DNA from: Bombardia bombarda
Lineage: Eukaryota; Ascomycota; Sordariomycetes; Sordariales; Lasiosphaeriaceae
Length of the DNA: 64,000 nucleotides
Assembly (NCBI GenBank): GCA_030512295.1
Contig: JAULSR010000004.1
Location: 1,984,001-2,048,000 of the forward strand
Reading direction: 5' to 3'
Shown: piece after piece, positions 1-11,003 of the stretch
Numbering within the stretch: the first letter of the stretch is position 1
Layout of the letters: every line of letters starts with the position of its first letter
Made by a program: the position numbers and the translations under genes
The notes under the pieces: model-generated
Database searches by the model: none
Told to the model about the DNA's origin: nothing
Seen by the model: the letters and a program-made list of their open reading frames with translations, nothing else

Positions 1-1540
1 GGTCCTGAAGAATCGGAAGAGAGCAAGCAAGGCTGAGCATGATTGTTCTTGATATGAGGGTCCTCGAGGTCAGGGTCTCTGCTGCGAGAGGGGTTGGTGT
101 TAGCTCGCACAGTAGAGGATAGAGGCCAGCACACACACTTGTATGAGGTCTGCCAGATATGCCCAAGACGGGCGATGGAAATGGCGCGAGGAAGCGTTGG
201 GAAGGGGACATGATGTGGGAGAGTGTGTGCCAAGTCCACTGTCAACATTTCGGCCGTCCATCTTTGACCAGATGGTGCCTAACGCGTTCGTCTTGGAGCA
301 AATAAAGCGAGGTGAAGAAAGAATGCAGTAAAGTAAGAGAGCGGGCAACGGTCAAGGGAAGACATGATAGCCGACCGCGGCTCCCGCGAGTGGTCTCTGG
401 GTTTTGGTCATGCTAGTGAAATAGGGAACAGCTGACCCGGGGAATATTGGTTGGTGGCTTCACGATGCCCATGGATCAGGCATGTTGGCCTTGGCCATAA
501 CAGGCAGTGCTATTCCCAATGAGGCGGATGAAGCGTGGGCTGAAAGGCAAACAAGCCATGGGGGTTGATGGGGAGTTGGGGACAGAGGGAAAGGTTATTG
601 AATCCTGTAATACTCCGCGCCGTTCCTGCCTGGTCTATGCTGGAAACTGCGCTAGACTCTACTGTGTACATCTAGAAACATAAGCTTTGGGCTCTCCATT
701 GATCCCGCTCTGGAACTTGGAGGTACCTATTGAAGATGGGTAGGGTTTGGATTCTAACTCCCTCACTGCACTAGAATCCCAAGGAAGGGTAATGGACTAC
801 CTTAGGTACTTGGACATGGGTTTTATGAAACAGTGGAGTGGGGCCTGCCTCCCTTTGAAATCTGGGGTGCGTTGTGTCTCTCCAATCATTTGGGGAGTTG
901 GGGACAGCTTTGTCTTACAAAGCCCACCCCGCGGGGTGCGCATGTACTTTGGGCGGTATCTTATGGAAGAACAAAACACCGATTCAAAGCCACCCCTATC
1001 GTGCATGTATGAACCTCTCTTGGCCAGACCCAGGCCCCACGGAATACTCGCTAGAGCTAAGGTAAGGTAGGTACCTAAGGTACCTAGGTAATGCACCCAC
1101 CTTACCTGCAAAGCACTTCCACTCACCTGGCTTGGAGTTAATGTACCTAGCCGGGAGCGTCAATGACGCCCTGGCCCGCAGAATGAGGGAGCGGCACTCA
1201 GTCGTTGAACCTCTAGCGTGCACCACGGGCAACGTCCACACAGCAGCCTTCTCTGATGCCTTGAGCACACACGGCCCGCCTCTTAGCATCGCAGCCATCC
1301 ATCTAGTCATACCCACCTACCTAGTTGTCAGTTGTCATTATCTGAGCTGTCTTGGATACCTACGTGACATACCTAGCAAGCAGTATCATATTAAGCGACA
1401 CGGTGGCGGGCGTTCTGTGGACTAAGGTAGCAGGTCCGTCTGCGGATGCTGCGGATGCTGCGAAAGCTACAGTTGTTACGGGCGCTGCGCATTCTCCCCC
1501 ACAACACAACCGCGACAGTAACCGCATCAGCAGCAGCAAC
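1..1540. other. Intergenic, no supported gene
   Basis: Only short ORFs with no recognisable protein and no splice pattern that joins them. The stretch holds several GGTACC/ACCTAGGT-type palindromes, the densest around 1060-1092. The last part, from about 1480, is probably the promoter and 5' leader of the MIX23-like gene. A partial gene entering from the left edge cannot be excluded. Confidence 0.6.
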
Positions 1541-2213
1541 ATGACGACCCAGCCGCCATCCACGCCACCCCTTACACCCCAGTTCTGCTTCTCAACTGCC
1601 GCTTTTCGAGGTTTGGTCTCTCTCGTCTCTCCTATTTTTGCGGTTCATCACCTACTGACCACCAAAACCACCGACAGACTTTCTGCGGATATCGCGGAGT
1701 GCCATTGACGACCCCATAACACAGCACCTCAATGCCCTTGTTACCCCAGCGAGGGCGGGATTCGATCCTTCCTCAACATCGCAGCGAGGTGCACGACCGC
1801 TTTCCCGTCAGATAGACCCTCGCTCTTGTCAGGATTTCAAGAACCGGGTTTTGTTTCCATCGTGGCAGGCTCGGTCGCACGTTCTGAGTTATTGCGCATT
1901 GGTCGCCACAAGCCCCGACCCTGACGACCCAGAAGCGGCGCTTCGGGAGGCCGAGAAGGAGAGCAACCGGGAGAGGGTAGTGAATGAGAGGCTCGATCCG
2001 TACTCAGGCCGGTTTTTCCCAAAGGAGGCTCGAACCGAACACCTAGCATCCATCGTCAGAATGGAGCAGGGCGTGGAGAACATTGTGCGGACAAGAACCT
2101 GGGGCATAGTGAGAGAAAGATGCGGAGAGCCCGCCACCACCTGGGAACAGGCTCTTGCTGGTTGGCGCAAAACAAGAGACAGGTTGCCATTACAGGAAAG
2201 CCGAGAGACCTAA
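1541..2213 (+). CDS. MIX23 / Cid2 (caffeine-induced death protein 2) family protein
   Basis: Two exons, 1541-1610 and 1678-2213, with a 67 bp intron (GTTTGG donor, CTGAC branch point, CAG acceptor), give a 201-residue protein. The N-terminus has the family motif LTPQFCFST; after the splice it reads RDFLRIS, then VLFPSWQARSHVLSYC, NERLDPYSGRFFP and a C-terminal half ending in GVENIVRTRTW-type sequence, all typical of fungal Cid2 proteins. Cysteines lie at residues 16, 74, 96 and 172. The family is known as Cid2 in fission yeast and MIX23 (CCDC58) in yeast and human, where it is a small protein of the mitochondrial intermembrane space linked to protein import. The role here is by homology only. 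The ATG at 1541 is chosen because the conserved N-terminal motif follows at once. Confidence 0.88.
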
Positions 2214-3314
2214 GAACGCACGTATACACAACTCGGCTATGTATTGGCTTGAATAGTGGCGATGGTCATGGTTGAATATTTGAATATTGGGTATGGCGTA
2301 CGGGGCGAAAATAAGGCATGACAACTGTAACTATAACTGTAACGAGACAAATCACCACAACCTTGAAATGACTGACTGTATGCCTCGGCGGTTGGACTAA
2401 GTCGTGTTCGAGTCCATCTAGGCTTGCATCAGTCAACATACATGGTACCTTGACTGTAATAACATAACTAAGATATTCTACAAAGAGCTGGGTACCTACA
2501 TATCTCAAGCCAGCTGTCTTATTAAAAGTACTACCAGGACATGTTTTGTCGAACACACGGTCGGCATAGATGGGATCGATCAGGGCACAGTCAAAATATC
2601 CCAATGGCAAGCAGGTGGATTGTGATAAGCCTAGGTATTCCTTACATAAGGCGGTACCTTGAGGTAGGTACCTACATACATGCGGGCCTATCGGCTCTGT
2701 CCGCCATACTGGAGTCCGGATTGTCAAGCTACAGTCTGCCTCGTAGTGCTTTGTTTATGAAATCCAACCTTCTAATTTTACTCTCCATCATACACATCTA
2801 TCACCGACAAACATGATTAAGCGCAATAGTAAGCCCGGCTTCGGTGATAGCTTTGAGGTTGCTGCTCTGTACCGACCTAGAGACTCCAGGTGATAGCAGC
2901 GGGATCGAAGGTACACTCTGAGGTACCTGTAAGTGCTGAAAGCCCCACACTAGCCCGCCAGTTTAAGTCCCCAGAAGCGTAAGGCGCATCCGCCTCATAC
3001 CCGTGGACCTAGGCCAGTTCGTCGCCGTTGCTTTTCGTGCCCGCAGCAAAGTTGGTCTGTGTCGGTCATACCCACCACACGCACCTCAACCCACCCTTGA
3101 CTGCCTGCTGCCCCTCCGCCCGCTTCTTTACACGACACGAACGAGAAGACCCTGAGCTGGCGCGCATCCTGACGACTATCACTACACACGCCGCCGCCCA
3201 CAGCCTCGAAGCTTCCCAGCAAGCCGTCTCCTCCACTTGCCCATTTGCCCATTTGACCATCAGACGCCCCAACCCTCCTATCTCCGGACACGACCCTCCT
3301 CCGTCTCTTTCTCG
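2214..3314. other. Intergenic region upstream of NAA15
   Basis: No convincing ORF. Contains GGTACC/TAGGTACCTA palindromes, most clearly near 2650-2680. From about 3050 onward the sequence becomes C/T-rich, as expected for a fungal promoter and 5' leader of the gene starting at 3315. Confidence 0.6.
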
Positions 3315-5689
3315 ATGCCGCAAGTGTTGAACACGAGAGAGGCCAACCTCTTTCGGACTGTCATCCGCTACTATGAGGAGAAGCAGTACAAGCGTGGCCT
3401 GAAGGCTGCCGAGCAGATCCTCAAGAAAAACCCAAAGCATGGCGACACCATGTCGATGAAGGCCCTGATCATGAATGCCCAGGGCAAATCGGAGGAGGCC
3501 TTTGCGCTAGCCAAGGAGGCTCTGACTATCGACATGAGGTCGCATATCTGCTGGCACGTTTACGGCATCCTCTACCGTACCAACAAGAACTTTGATGAGG
3601 CCATCAAGGCCTACAAGTTTGCCCTCAAGCTCGAGCCCGGGTCGCAGCAGATCCAGCGTGACCTAGCCATCCTACAAATACAGATGCGCGACTACCAGGG
3701 CTATGTTCAGAGCAGGTTCGTCATGCTGAAGGCGAGGCCTCAATTACGCCAGAACTGGACCGCCCTGGCTATTGCCTACCACCTCGAGGGTAACCTCCAG
3801 CAGGCCGAGAACATCCTCTCGACATACGAGAAGTCCGTCTCAGCAGCACCCCTGAAAACCGACTTTGAGAACTCCGAGGCCGTTCTCTACAAGAACTCGA
3901 TAATTGCCGAGCAAGGCGATATCGAGCGCGCTCTAGAACACCTAGAGCTCGACGGCAAAAACAGCCTTGACCGCTTAGCCGCCATGGAGCTTCGTGCACG
4001 CTACCTTGCTCAGCTTGGCAAGAACCCAGAGGCGGCAAAGGCGTACCGTGCCTTGTTGGACAGGAACCCAGATCATCCTGACTACTACAAGGGCCTCGTA
4101 GATGCATTGTCAATTTCTGAAAGCGACGAGGCTGCACTGAAGACAGTCTACGACGAGTATGCCGCAAAGTATCCTCGCTGCGATGCTGCACGGCGTTTAC
4201 CCCTGGACTTCCTAACCGGTAAGCGCCTTCAACCCACGAGAGTGAAGAGAGGTCCCCCCTCCCGGGTCTATTCTGACAGAAATTTGCAGGTGATGGGTTT
4301 CGAACACAGGCAAAGAGCTACCTGACCCTGATGTTCAATAAGGGCGTGCCTTCCACATTCGCCAATTTGAAGCATTTGTATTCTGATTCGTTCAAGAGGG
4401 ATGCCATGCCACTCGTGGTTGACGAGTATCTGAAAGATCTCAAAAGTGGCAACACGGATGGCAAAGTCCAAGCTAATGGGGACAGCTCCAAGGGCGAGGG
4501 AGCTGCTTTATACTTCTTGGCCCAACACTACAACTATCATATGGGCCGCGATCTCACCAAGGCCATGGAGTATGTAGACCAGGCAGTCAAGCTTGACTCT
4601 TCAAACGTCGAGTTCCAAATGACCAAAGCCAGGATATTCAAGCATCAAGGCGATATGGAGAAAGCTTCGGCGGCCATGGACCAAGCTCGCTTACTCGATA
4701 CAAGAGATCGCTATATCAACTCTAAGGCGGCTAAATACCAACTACGGAACAATGAAAACGAGAAGGCTCTGACGACATTGGGATTGTTCACGCGGGCAGA
4801 GACGGTCGACGGCCCGCTCGCCGATTTGATCGATATGCAGTGCATCTGGTTCTTGACAGAAGATGGTGAGGCCTGGCAGCGACGCGGCGACTATGGCATG
4901 GCCCTCAAGCGATATCATACCATCTACAACATCTTTGATATCTGGCAGGAGGACCAGTTCGATTTCCACAGCTTTTCCTTGCGTAAGGGGCAGATCCGGG
5001 CGTATATCGATATGGTTCGGTGGGAGGACCAGCTGCGGGAGCATCCGTTCTACTTCCAAGCTGCGCTCGATGCTGTAAATCTCTATCTGCTCATGCATGA
5101 CAAGCCCCAGGGGTCCAATGGCGTCAACGGCGTCGATGGCAAGACTGTGAACGGAGATGACGCTGCTGCTGAGAAAAAGAAGGCTGCTAAGAAGGCCAAG
5201 AAGGAAGCTCAGAAGGCAGAGCGGGAGGCTGCGGGAAAGAGTGCTAAGCAAGACCCGAATAAGGCAACTGCCCTGAAGACGAAAGAGGAGGACGTGAAGA
5301 AGGACGATGATCCAAACGGGCTGAAGCTGGCTGCAACCGCCGACCCTCTTGGTGATGCCATGAAGTTCTTGGGGCCTCTACTTCAGTTCAGCCCCAAAAA
5401 CATTGAGGGCCAGCTTGCTGGTTTTGATGTGTACATGCGGAGAAGTAGGTTTACCTTGCCATTTTTTGCCCCATCGCTCCTGATTCCACCTATTAACACT
5501 GTGGTTGTAGAGAAGTACCTGCTCGCTTTGCGCTGCTTGAATGCTGCCCTATCCCTCGACAAGGACCACCCTAGGGTTAAGGAGCAGGTTGTTGAGTTCC
5601 AGAAGGCTGTCGAACCCGTCCTTCAATCTTTGGCGCCCAAGGTCCAGGATGTCTTTAAATCCGAGTTTATTGGGTTTGCTCGTTCTTAA
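3315..5689 (+). CDS. NAA15: NatA N-terminal acetyltransferase auxiliary subunit (NAA15/Nat1-like)
   Basis: Three exons, 3315-4218, 4290-5444 and 5511-5689, encode about 745 residues, the usual size for the family. Introns are 71 and 66 bp with GTAAGC and GTAGGT donors. The start MPQVLNTREANLFRT and the following helical repeats (KHGDTMSMKALIMNAQGK, then AIKAYKFALKLEPGSQQI) are the TPR-rich scaffold of NAA15, which anchors the catalytic subunit Naa10 to the ribosome for co-translational N-terminal acetylation. A Lys/Ala/Glu-rich charged stretch at about residues 595-640 matches the basic linker seen in this family. The protein ends in a short conserved tail finishing FIGFARS. The second exon junction restores RRKKYLLALRCLNAAL, which supports the splice choice. 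Cytosolic and ribosome-associated by homology. Confidence 0.95.
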
Positions 5690-6821
5690 ACATGAACATT
5701 GCGCATTCTGGAAGGTCACGAACTCCAAACAACGTGCAGAGGGAGCGTTCTTCATCTATGTGACCTGCATCACTCTGCCTTTTCATTGAACAGCACCTCG
5801 GTGCCTGGTTGGGGGGTTGAGACGGCAGTGCGGGCATTCGTGCGGGAACTGATTTCCATGCCACGTATTATTTATTCCAGGCAATCAGTTGACGGTTGAT
5901 GGGGGGAAAGACTCCGAGTATAAAAAAGTTCATGTTTTTGTAGAAGGTACTAGTTCTATTGGTTGGGGTTCAAGAGACACAATATCCAAGGCACGGTATA
6001 GCTAGGTATTGTTGTGCCGCCTTGGAGAAATCCCACTTCCTCGCTCGTAGCTGGACGCATGAGGTACATGTGCCGTATTGGGAGGTGCTTGTAAGATGTT
6101 GTTCAACGTTGTTTGTTTAAGTCGGTCAAATCTCCGAGGATCCCGCTGCTGACATTGGCCCACCTGGATTGTTGGAGTAGCTACGATATTACCCACCTCT
6201 GCCAAATGACACAAACCCGCCGCTAACCAGCACTCACAACCTCAGTACGTCTTTGTGTGAGCACTACTACCTAGTCAGTAGACCAGGTAGGTATGTTCGG
6301 GGAGGGTATCCAGAAGGTAGGCGACTCGCGAATAGGTACGGGTAGACAAATCCCTGTGATGCTTATCCTGTACCTTACCTAGGTATGTACCTGGACAAGT
6401 ACCTAGGATAGTGTACTGTGTAGCTCAGGGCACCATGTAGTAGCAAGGTACCGTAGGTACTCTTGAGGTACTGAACATATAGTGTGCGTTACACTTAGTG
6501 CATGTACAGTACATAGGTACCCGCCTCCTACAATACCCAGTGCAACCCCGAGAGCACCTCGTTCAAGCCAATTGATCACAAATTACGGATACACATGTAG
6601 GCACGCGCGCGCCCACGTACACACGCTCACACACGCTCACACATCATTCACCTTAAGCAGCGCAGTCTTTTTGCATTCATCACATTGGTCTCTCTATTGG
6701 TGCCTCGGGAGGGTACCTTGCGAACCAGTCACATGCATGCTGCTGAATCTTTACTTCGTGGCCACGAGAGTAAGAGCTTGGAGAGCTTTGAAAGCTTCGA
6801 TATTTCATCTACAGAATCGGG
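5690..6821. other. Intergenic region with ACCTAGGT palindromes and CA-rich tract
   Basis: No gene supported. The first few hundred bases are the likely NAA15 3' UTR. From 6260 to 6540 there is a cluster of ACCTAGG/GGTACC palindromes, and at 6600-6645 a short GCGC/ACAC-rich tract. The end is the leader of the sphingoid base kinase gene. Confidence 0.55.
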
Positions 6822-8811
6822 ATGGATGATCTTGGCCAATCGACCTCTGCAAATGACGACGCGACAATGCTATCGGAACCTTCAGCGGGCTCTTCCCAGA
6901 CCACAGCGCTGCTGCAGGGCATCGAATCCAGACCAACAAATGACAGTCACAGCAAGGATATCCTCCACCTCTCGCATGAGGTGACACTGACGCTCGGGAA
7001 GGACGCTTTGCTCGTCGAGGGTATGCGCCATCGTGTTTGTTGGTTTTGCCGCAAGGCTACTTTTCCCAGCGCTGATGCATTCCTGTGTATATAGACAAGG
7101 CCCCCAAAAAGTCCAGTCGAACGTGCGGAATTGGAGGTTCAGGTAAGACGGACGCGCGCACTTTGTGGTCAGCCTTCGCGCGTAAAGTCGCCCACCACAA
7201 CTACCTTACCCGGCTAACGAACCGCTTGTTCCGGCTCTCCAGCACCCGATCGATCGCCGTCTTTCGTTGCCTACTACCACATCCTCTGGGCGGAGGTGGC
7301 CCAGGACGGCAGACAACTCGTAATCGAATTCGCCGAGCAAACGCGCGTACATTATCTCGCCGTTCGCAGTCTCAAGTTCGCCATCGTACCGCTTCCCCTC
7401 GAGCAGGCGCCCGACGGCATCGTCTCGGACATCCTGCTATGGGTTGAGCGCCTGTTGGACCGCTCGTACGGAAGCGCCGCGCGGCGCAAGCGCGCCTGGG
7501 TTTTGGTCAATCCGCACGCGGGCCAGGGCGGCGCCGACAAGATATGGGACAAGCAGGTGCGGCCCATTTTCGAGGCGGCGCGCATGCCCATGACGGTCGT
7601 CCGCACGAGCTACTCGGGCGAGGCCGTCAACCTGGCCAGGGACGTGAACATTGACCTATACGACATCGCCATCCCATGCTCGGGTGACGGGCTGCCGCAC
7701 GAAGTGTTCAATGGCCTCGCGCAGCGCCCGGATGCGCGTCGCGCGCTGTCCAAGATAGCCGTATGCCACATACCCTGCGGCTCCGGAAATGCCATGAGCT
7801 GCAATCTGTATGGCACGCACCGGCCGACCCTAGCGGCGCTGGCCATTGTCAAGGGGATCCCCACGCCGCTTGACCTGATAAGTGTCACGCAGGGCGAAAA
7901 GCGCATCGTTAGCTTTCTCAGCCAAGCCCTAGGCATGATTGCTGACCTCGATATCACCACGGAGCATCTGCGGTGGATGGGCCCGTCGCGCTTCACCTAC
8001 GGTTTCCTGATGCTGGCTATGCAGCGCAAGGTATACCCTTGCGATATTGCCATCAAGGTCGAGATCGAGCACAAGGACGGCGTGAAGGAACATTACCGCC
8101 AGCAGATTACCCAGGCGGGCTCCGACGGCGATGAAATGGGTCTCAACAACAGCGGGATTGCCAGGGCGCAGTCTCAGCCGCTATCGTCATCATCACCGCC
8201 CCCTAGCTCTATGAGCAGCGACAACGGCCAGGGTCTGCCTCCCCTGAAGTACGGCACTGTCATGGACAAGCTGCCAGACGGATGGGAACTGATACCCCAC
8301 GAGAAACTTGGAACTTTCTACTGCGGCAATGTAGGTTGAATCCCAGCGAGTGTCCACCCAACGCTCCCACTACCTACCTCTTTTTCTTTGTATTACCTTT
8401 GGGAAAGCCACACTAACCATCCACCCCGCCTTGGCGCAGATGGCGTACATGGCGCCCGACGCCAACTTCTTCTCTGCCGCCCTAGCCAACGACGGCCTCA
8501 TAGACCTGATTATCTCCAACGGCGACATCTCCCCGCTCAAGGCCATCAGCCTGCAACTGTCGGTAGACTCGGGTCATTTCTTCGACAACCCCCTCGTCAC
8601 GTATCGCAAGGTCTCAGCCTACCGGATCATCCCGCGGAACCCAGACTCGAGCTGCTGCATCAGTATCGACGGCGAGGCTATTCCTTTTGAGCCATTCCAG
8701 GCCGAGGTCCACCAAGGCCTGGGCCTGACGCTTTCCAAAAAGGGCGTCTTCGAGGCGCCGGGCCCTCGCAACTGGGATAGTGTAACCAACAGTGAAAGGC
8801 TGAGGGCATAG
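6822..8811 (+). CDS. Sphingoid long-chain base kinase (sphingosine kinase, LCB4/LCB5-like)
   Basis: Four exons, 6822-7020, 7095-7142, 7243-8330 and 8440-8811, give about 568 residues; introns are 74, 100 and 109 bp. The diacylglycerol-kinase-type catalytic domain is plain: VLVNPHAGQGG near residue 170 (nucleotide-binding loop), PCSGDGLPHEVFNG near 229 (the family's GGDG motif in its SGDG form) and IPCGSGNAMS near 260. A Ser/Pro-rich insertion lies at about 382-412, where fungal members vary. The enzyme phosphorylates sphingosine-type bases at C1 to make long-chain base phosphates on ER/Golgi-type membranes. The 48-nt second exon encodes KAPKKSSRTCGIGGS, a fungal LCB kinase motif, and supports the model. 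The gene is convergent with Nop52 downstream. Confidence 0.93.
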
Positions 8812-9312
8812 TGGTGGGAGGCCCCTGTTGCTGTTGAACTGACTATGATTTGCGAAGCATGCCATCGGCACTGGCAACCTTTCTCTATTAGTGTGGCGCC
8901 GGCTCGATTCCCGGCGACACCCCGCGGTCGGAAACTTGCAGCAGCCGCAATGTATGATACCCTTCCTCTCACGTTGACAGGCGAAGCCGGCAGCCTTAGC
9001 AACGTCAGTTCGTCTAAGATAGAAAAAAGCGACTGCGCTGGGGCCCTGTAGTTATATTTCCCCGATGGTCAGTCCACGGGCAGTTTTGGGCCCTCGAAAC
9101 GACTATTACATAGATAGTAGAACAGTGTAGATTCCCCCTGTATACATACAGCTTAGGCTGCGTTGCTTGAGCTCTTTATTATGAGTCCGATTGGCGAGCG
9201 GCGAGAGACAAGAAATGACTGTTTTTAGAACATGCTCTTGTTGAATAACCCCCACAAACAGAGGGAGGTAATGAAATGAGGTATAATGCTGTTAATTTCC
9301 AGACCCGGCCCC
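8812..9312. other. Convergent 3' flanks of LCB kinase and Nop52
   Basis: Short 501 bp space between two genes that face each other. It can hold both 3' UTRs; no further gene is seen. Confidence 0.6.
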
Positions 9313-10345
9313 TCAGTCATTAAACCCATCCCAGCTGCCACCGTCCTCCGAACCATCCATGTCCGCATCCGCGTTCCCGCTGGCGGCCTTTCCTGCCTCG
9401 GGGAGCTTCTTGTTCCCGGGCAGACGATCATCGGCCAGTGATTCTTTGGACCGAAAGCGCACAGCAGGGCTGATCGTGCCCTGTTCCAGCAAGTCCACTT
9501 GGTTTGATATCCTTTGGAGAACCTTGGCCGCCTTCTCATCTTCAGTCTCCAGCATGCCCATCTTTTCCGCCTCGTCGACCCAAATATCTAGCACGTGCAG
9601 CTTCATGCCCACCGGTATGCTATTCTGTGGCGCCAATGGGTCCAGCTCGTGCTCCTCTCCCTCCTCGGGACTCTGGTTCGCCTGTGTCTCGAGTTCCAGA
9701 GCAAATGGCCACTCCTTCAACAACGTCAAAACGTCGTCCACGCGCTCAGCGTCCCATGCGCCGGTGCCCTCCTTGCCGCCTTTCCCGCTGGCGCCCTTCA
9801 TCCACCTGAAGGATGCGCCGAGCACACGTCTGACAAGTAGGAGGAACTTCTCCATACGTAGGACGTCGATAGAGGTCCATTCGCGCGCCATGGTGGACCA
9901 GAAGCCGCGCAGCCAGGGCACGACGGCGCCGCGCGGGAGGATGTAGACCAGCTCGGCGAGCTCGGCGCACAGCGTCTGCTGCGGGACAGCACGGTCGCAC
10001 ATCCACAGGGCATAGAAGAGCCCTTTCCAGAGCTTGAGCACATCTAGTGGCGCCAAAGCCGAGGCGACTTGTCTGGCGGAGAGAAACGTCTGCAGGGAGG
10101 CGAGGGCGGTTGTGCGAATCTTGCGGTCTGGAGGGGGTATCATTGGTCAGTCGGGAGCTGGGAATGATTGAGTGGCCTCATGACAGTTGCAGCGGTAGGT
10201 CATTGGGGGTTTGATGCAAGCAAAATATGGCTTGGTTGAGGCGGGTGCAATAGCATTGGGATGGTCGGAGGGGGGGGGGGGGGGGGAACGGACCACTTGA
10301 AGCAAGATTCTTGATAAAGGGCATAGTCCTCTCTTGGGCCGCCAT
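9313..10345 (-). CDS. RRP1: Nop52/RRP1 family ribosomal RNA processing protein
   Basis: Two exons on the minus strand, 10345-10294 and 10127-9313, give 288 residues. The first encodes MAAQERTMPFIKNLASS and the second resumes DRKIRTTALASLQTFL, which together form the standard Nop52 N-terminus. Next come LKLWKGLFYALWMCDRAVPQ and the TMAREWTSIDVLRMEKFLLL stretch, both hallmark positions of the domain (residues 1 to about 200). The tail is acidic and low in complexity. RRP1/Nop52 is a nucleolar protein needed for processing of 27S pre-rRNA and 60S subunit assembly. The 166 bp intron is longer than its neighbours and carries a G17 run on the plus strand. The shorter model beginning at 10143 would lose the conserved FIKNLASS segment. 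Confidence 0.92.
10270..10286. repeat. Poly-G run (G17)
   Basis: Seventeen consecutive G on the plus strand, so C17 on the coding strand, inside the single Nop52 intron. One of three such 15-17 nt G runs in the window. Confidence 0.95.
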
Positions 10346-10915
10346 CTTGACTGTGACACGCCGAGCACGGGGCTTTGAGCTGGGAAAGTAATAGTTTGTT
10401 GTTGTTTCTATGGCTGCAAAAAGCCGGCTGACGTCGTTGTTGTGAATTTAGAGTTGCTTTGGGTTGCTTTGAGTTGCAGATAGATGCGGCTTGGTGGTGA
10501 TGGTGGGGAACGCGAAGCTTACGAACGTTGACCGATGCGAATTGAAATCTTGTCCGCCCGGCAGAAAATTTGGGTTCCCGATAAGGTGATTGCCTGCCGC
10601 GCAATTGCACTTAGGCGCTGATTGGCGGCCGAGCTCCAGTAACTTACAGTGCTTGCGATCTAGCTTCACTGTGTGGGTCAGGCAGATCAGCAGGCACGAG
10701 CAGGGTTGATGTTAGAATGGCAGAAGGTTTGAGCCGCACAAAAATATGCCGGCCGTTTGGGGCGTCTGTCGGGTATATGCCGATGAATTAGGAGCATGCT
10801 ATTTCTCCTATAACTGGTCGACAATGCCTGGAGTTGTTAAGGTGGTCTGGCTATTGCCTGTGCATGGCTTTCGTAGGTCGTAATATCTCAACAGCCTTCA
10901 ACAATTCGCACACAC
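10346..10915. other. Intergenic between Nop52 and tRNA-Gln
   Basis: No gene supported. Likely Nop52 promoter on the left and the upstream flank of the tRNA gene on the right. Confidence 0.5.
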
Positions 10916-10987
10916 GGTCCCGTAGTGTAGCGGTCATCACATCGGATTCTGATTCCGGTAACCCCGGTTCGATTCCGGGCGGGACCT
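10916..10987 (+). tRNA. tRNA-Gln (anticodon CTG)
   Basis: A 72-nt cloverleaf without intron. The acceptor stem GGTCCCG pairs with CGGGACC (10980-10986), followed by discriminator T. The anticodon stem TCGGA/TCCGG encloses loop TTCTGAT with anticodon CTG at 10949-10951, reading CAG (Gln). The T arm CCCGG-TTCGATT-CCGGG carries a perfect B box. Short T runs lie just downstream. Confidence 0.96.
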
Positions 10988-10991
10988 TATA

Positions 10992-11003
10992 TTTTGTCGT
11001 TTT
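10992..11003 (+). terminator. Pol III T-run terminator of tRNA-Gln
   Basis: TTTT at 10992-10995, five bases after the tRNA 3' end, with another TTTT at 11000-11003 and T5 at 11014-11018 as back-ups. Confidence 0.75.

Noticed and set aside
747..1425. Overlapping ORFs of about 100 residues on both strands
   Set aside because: No conserved motif, no codon pattern like the neighbours, and they run through ACCTAGGT palindromes.
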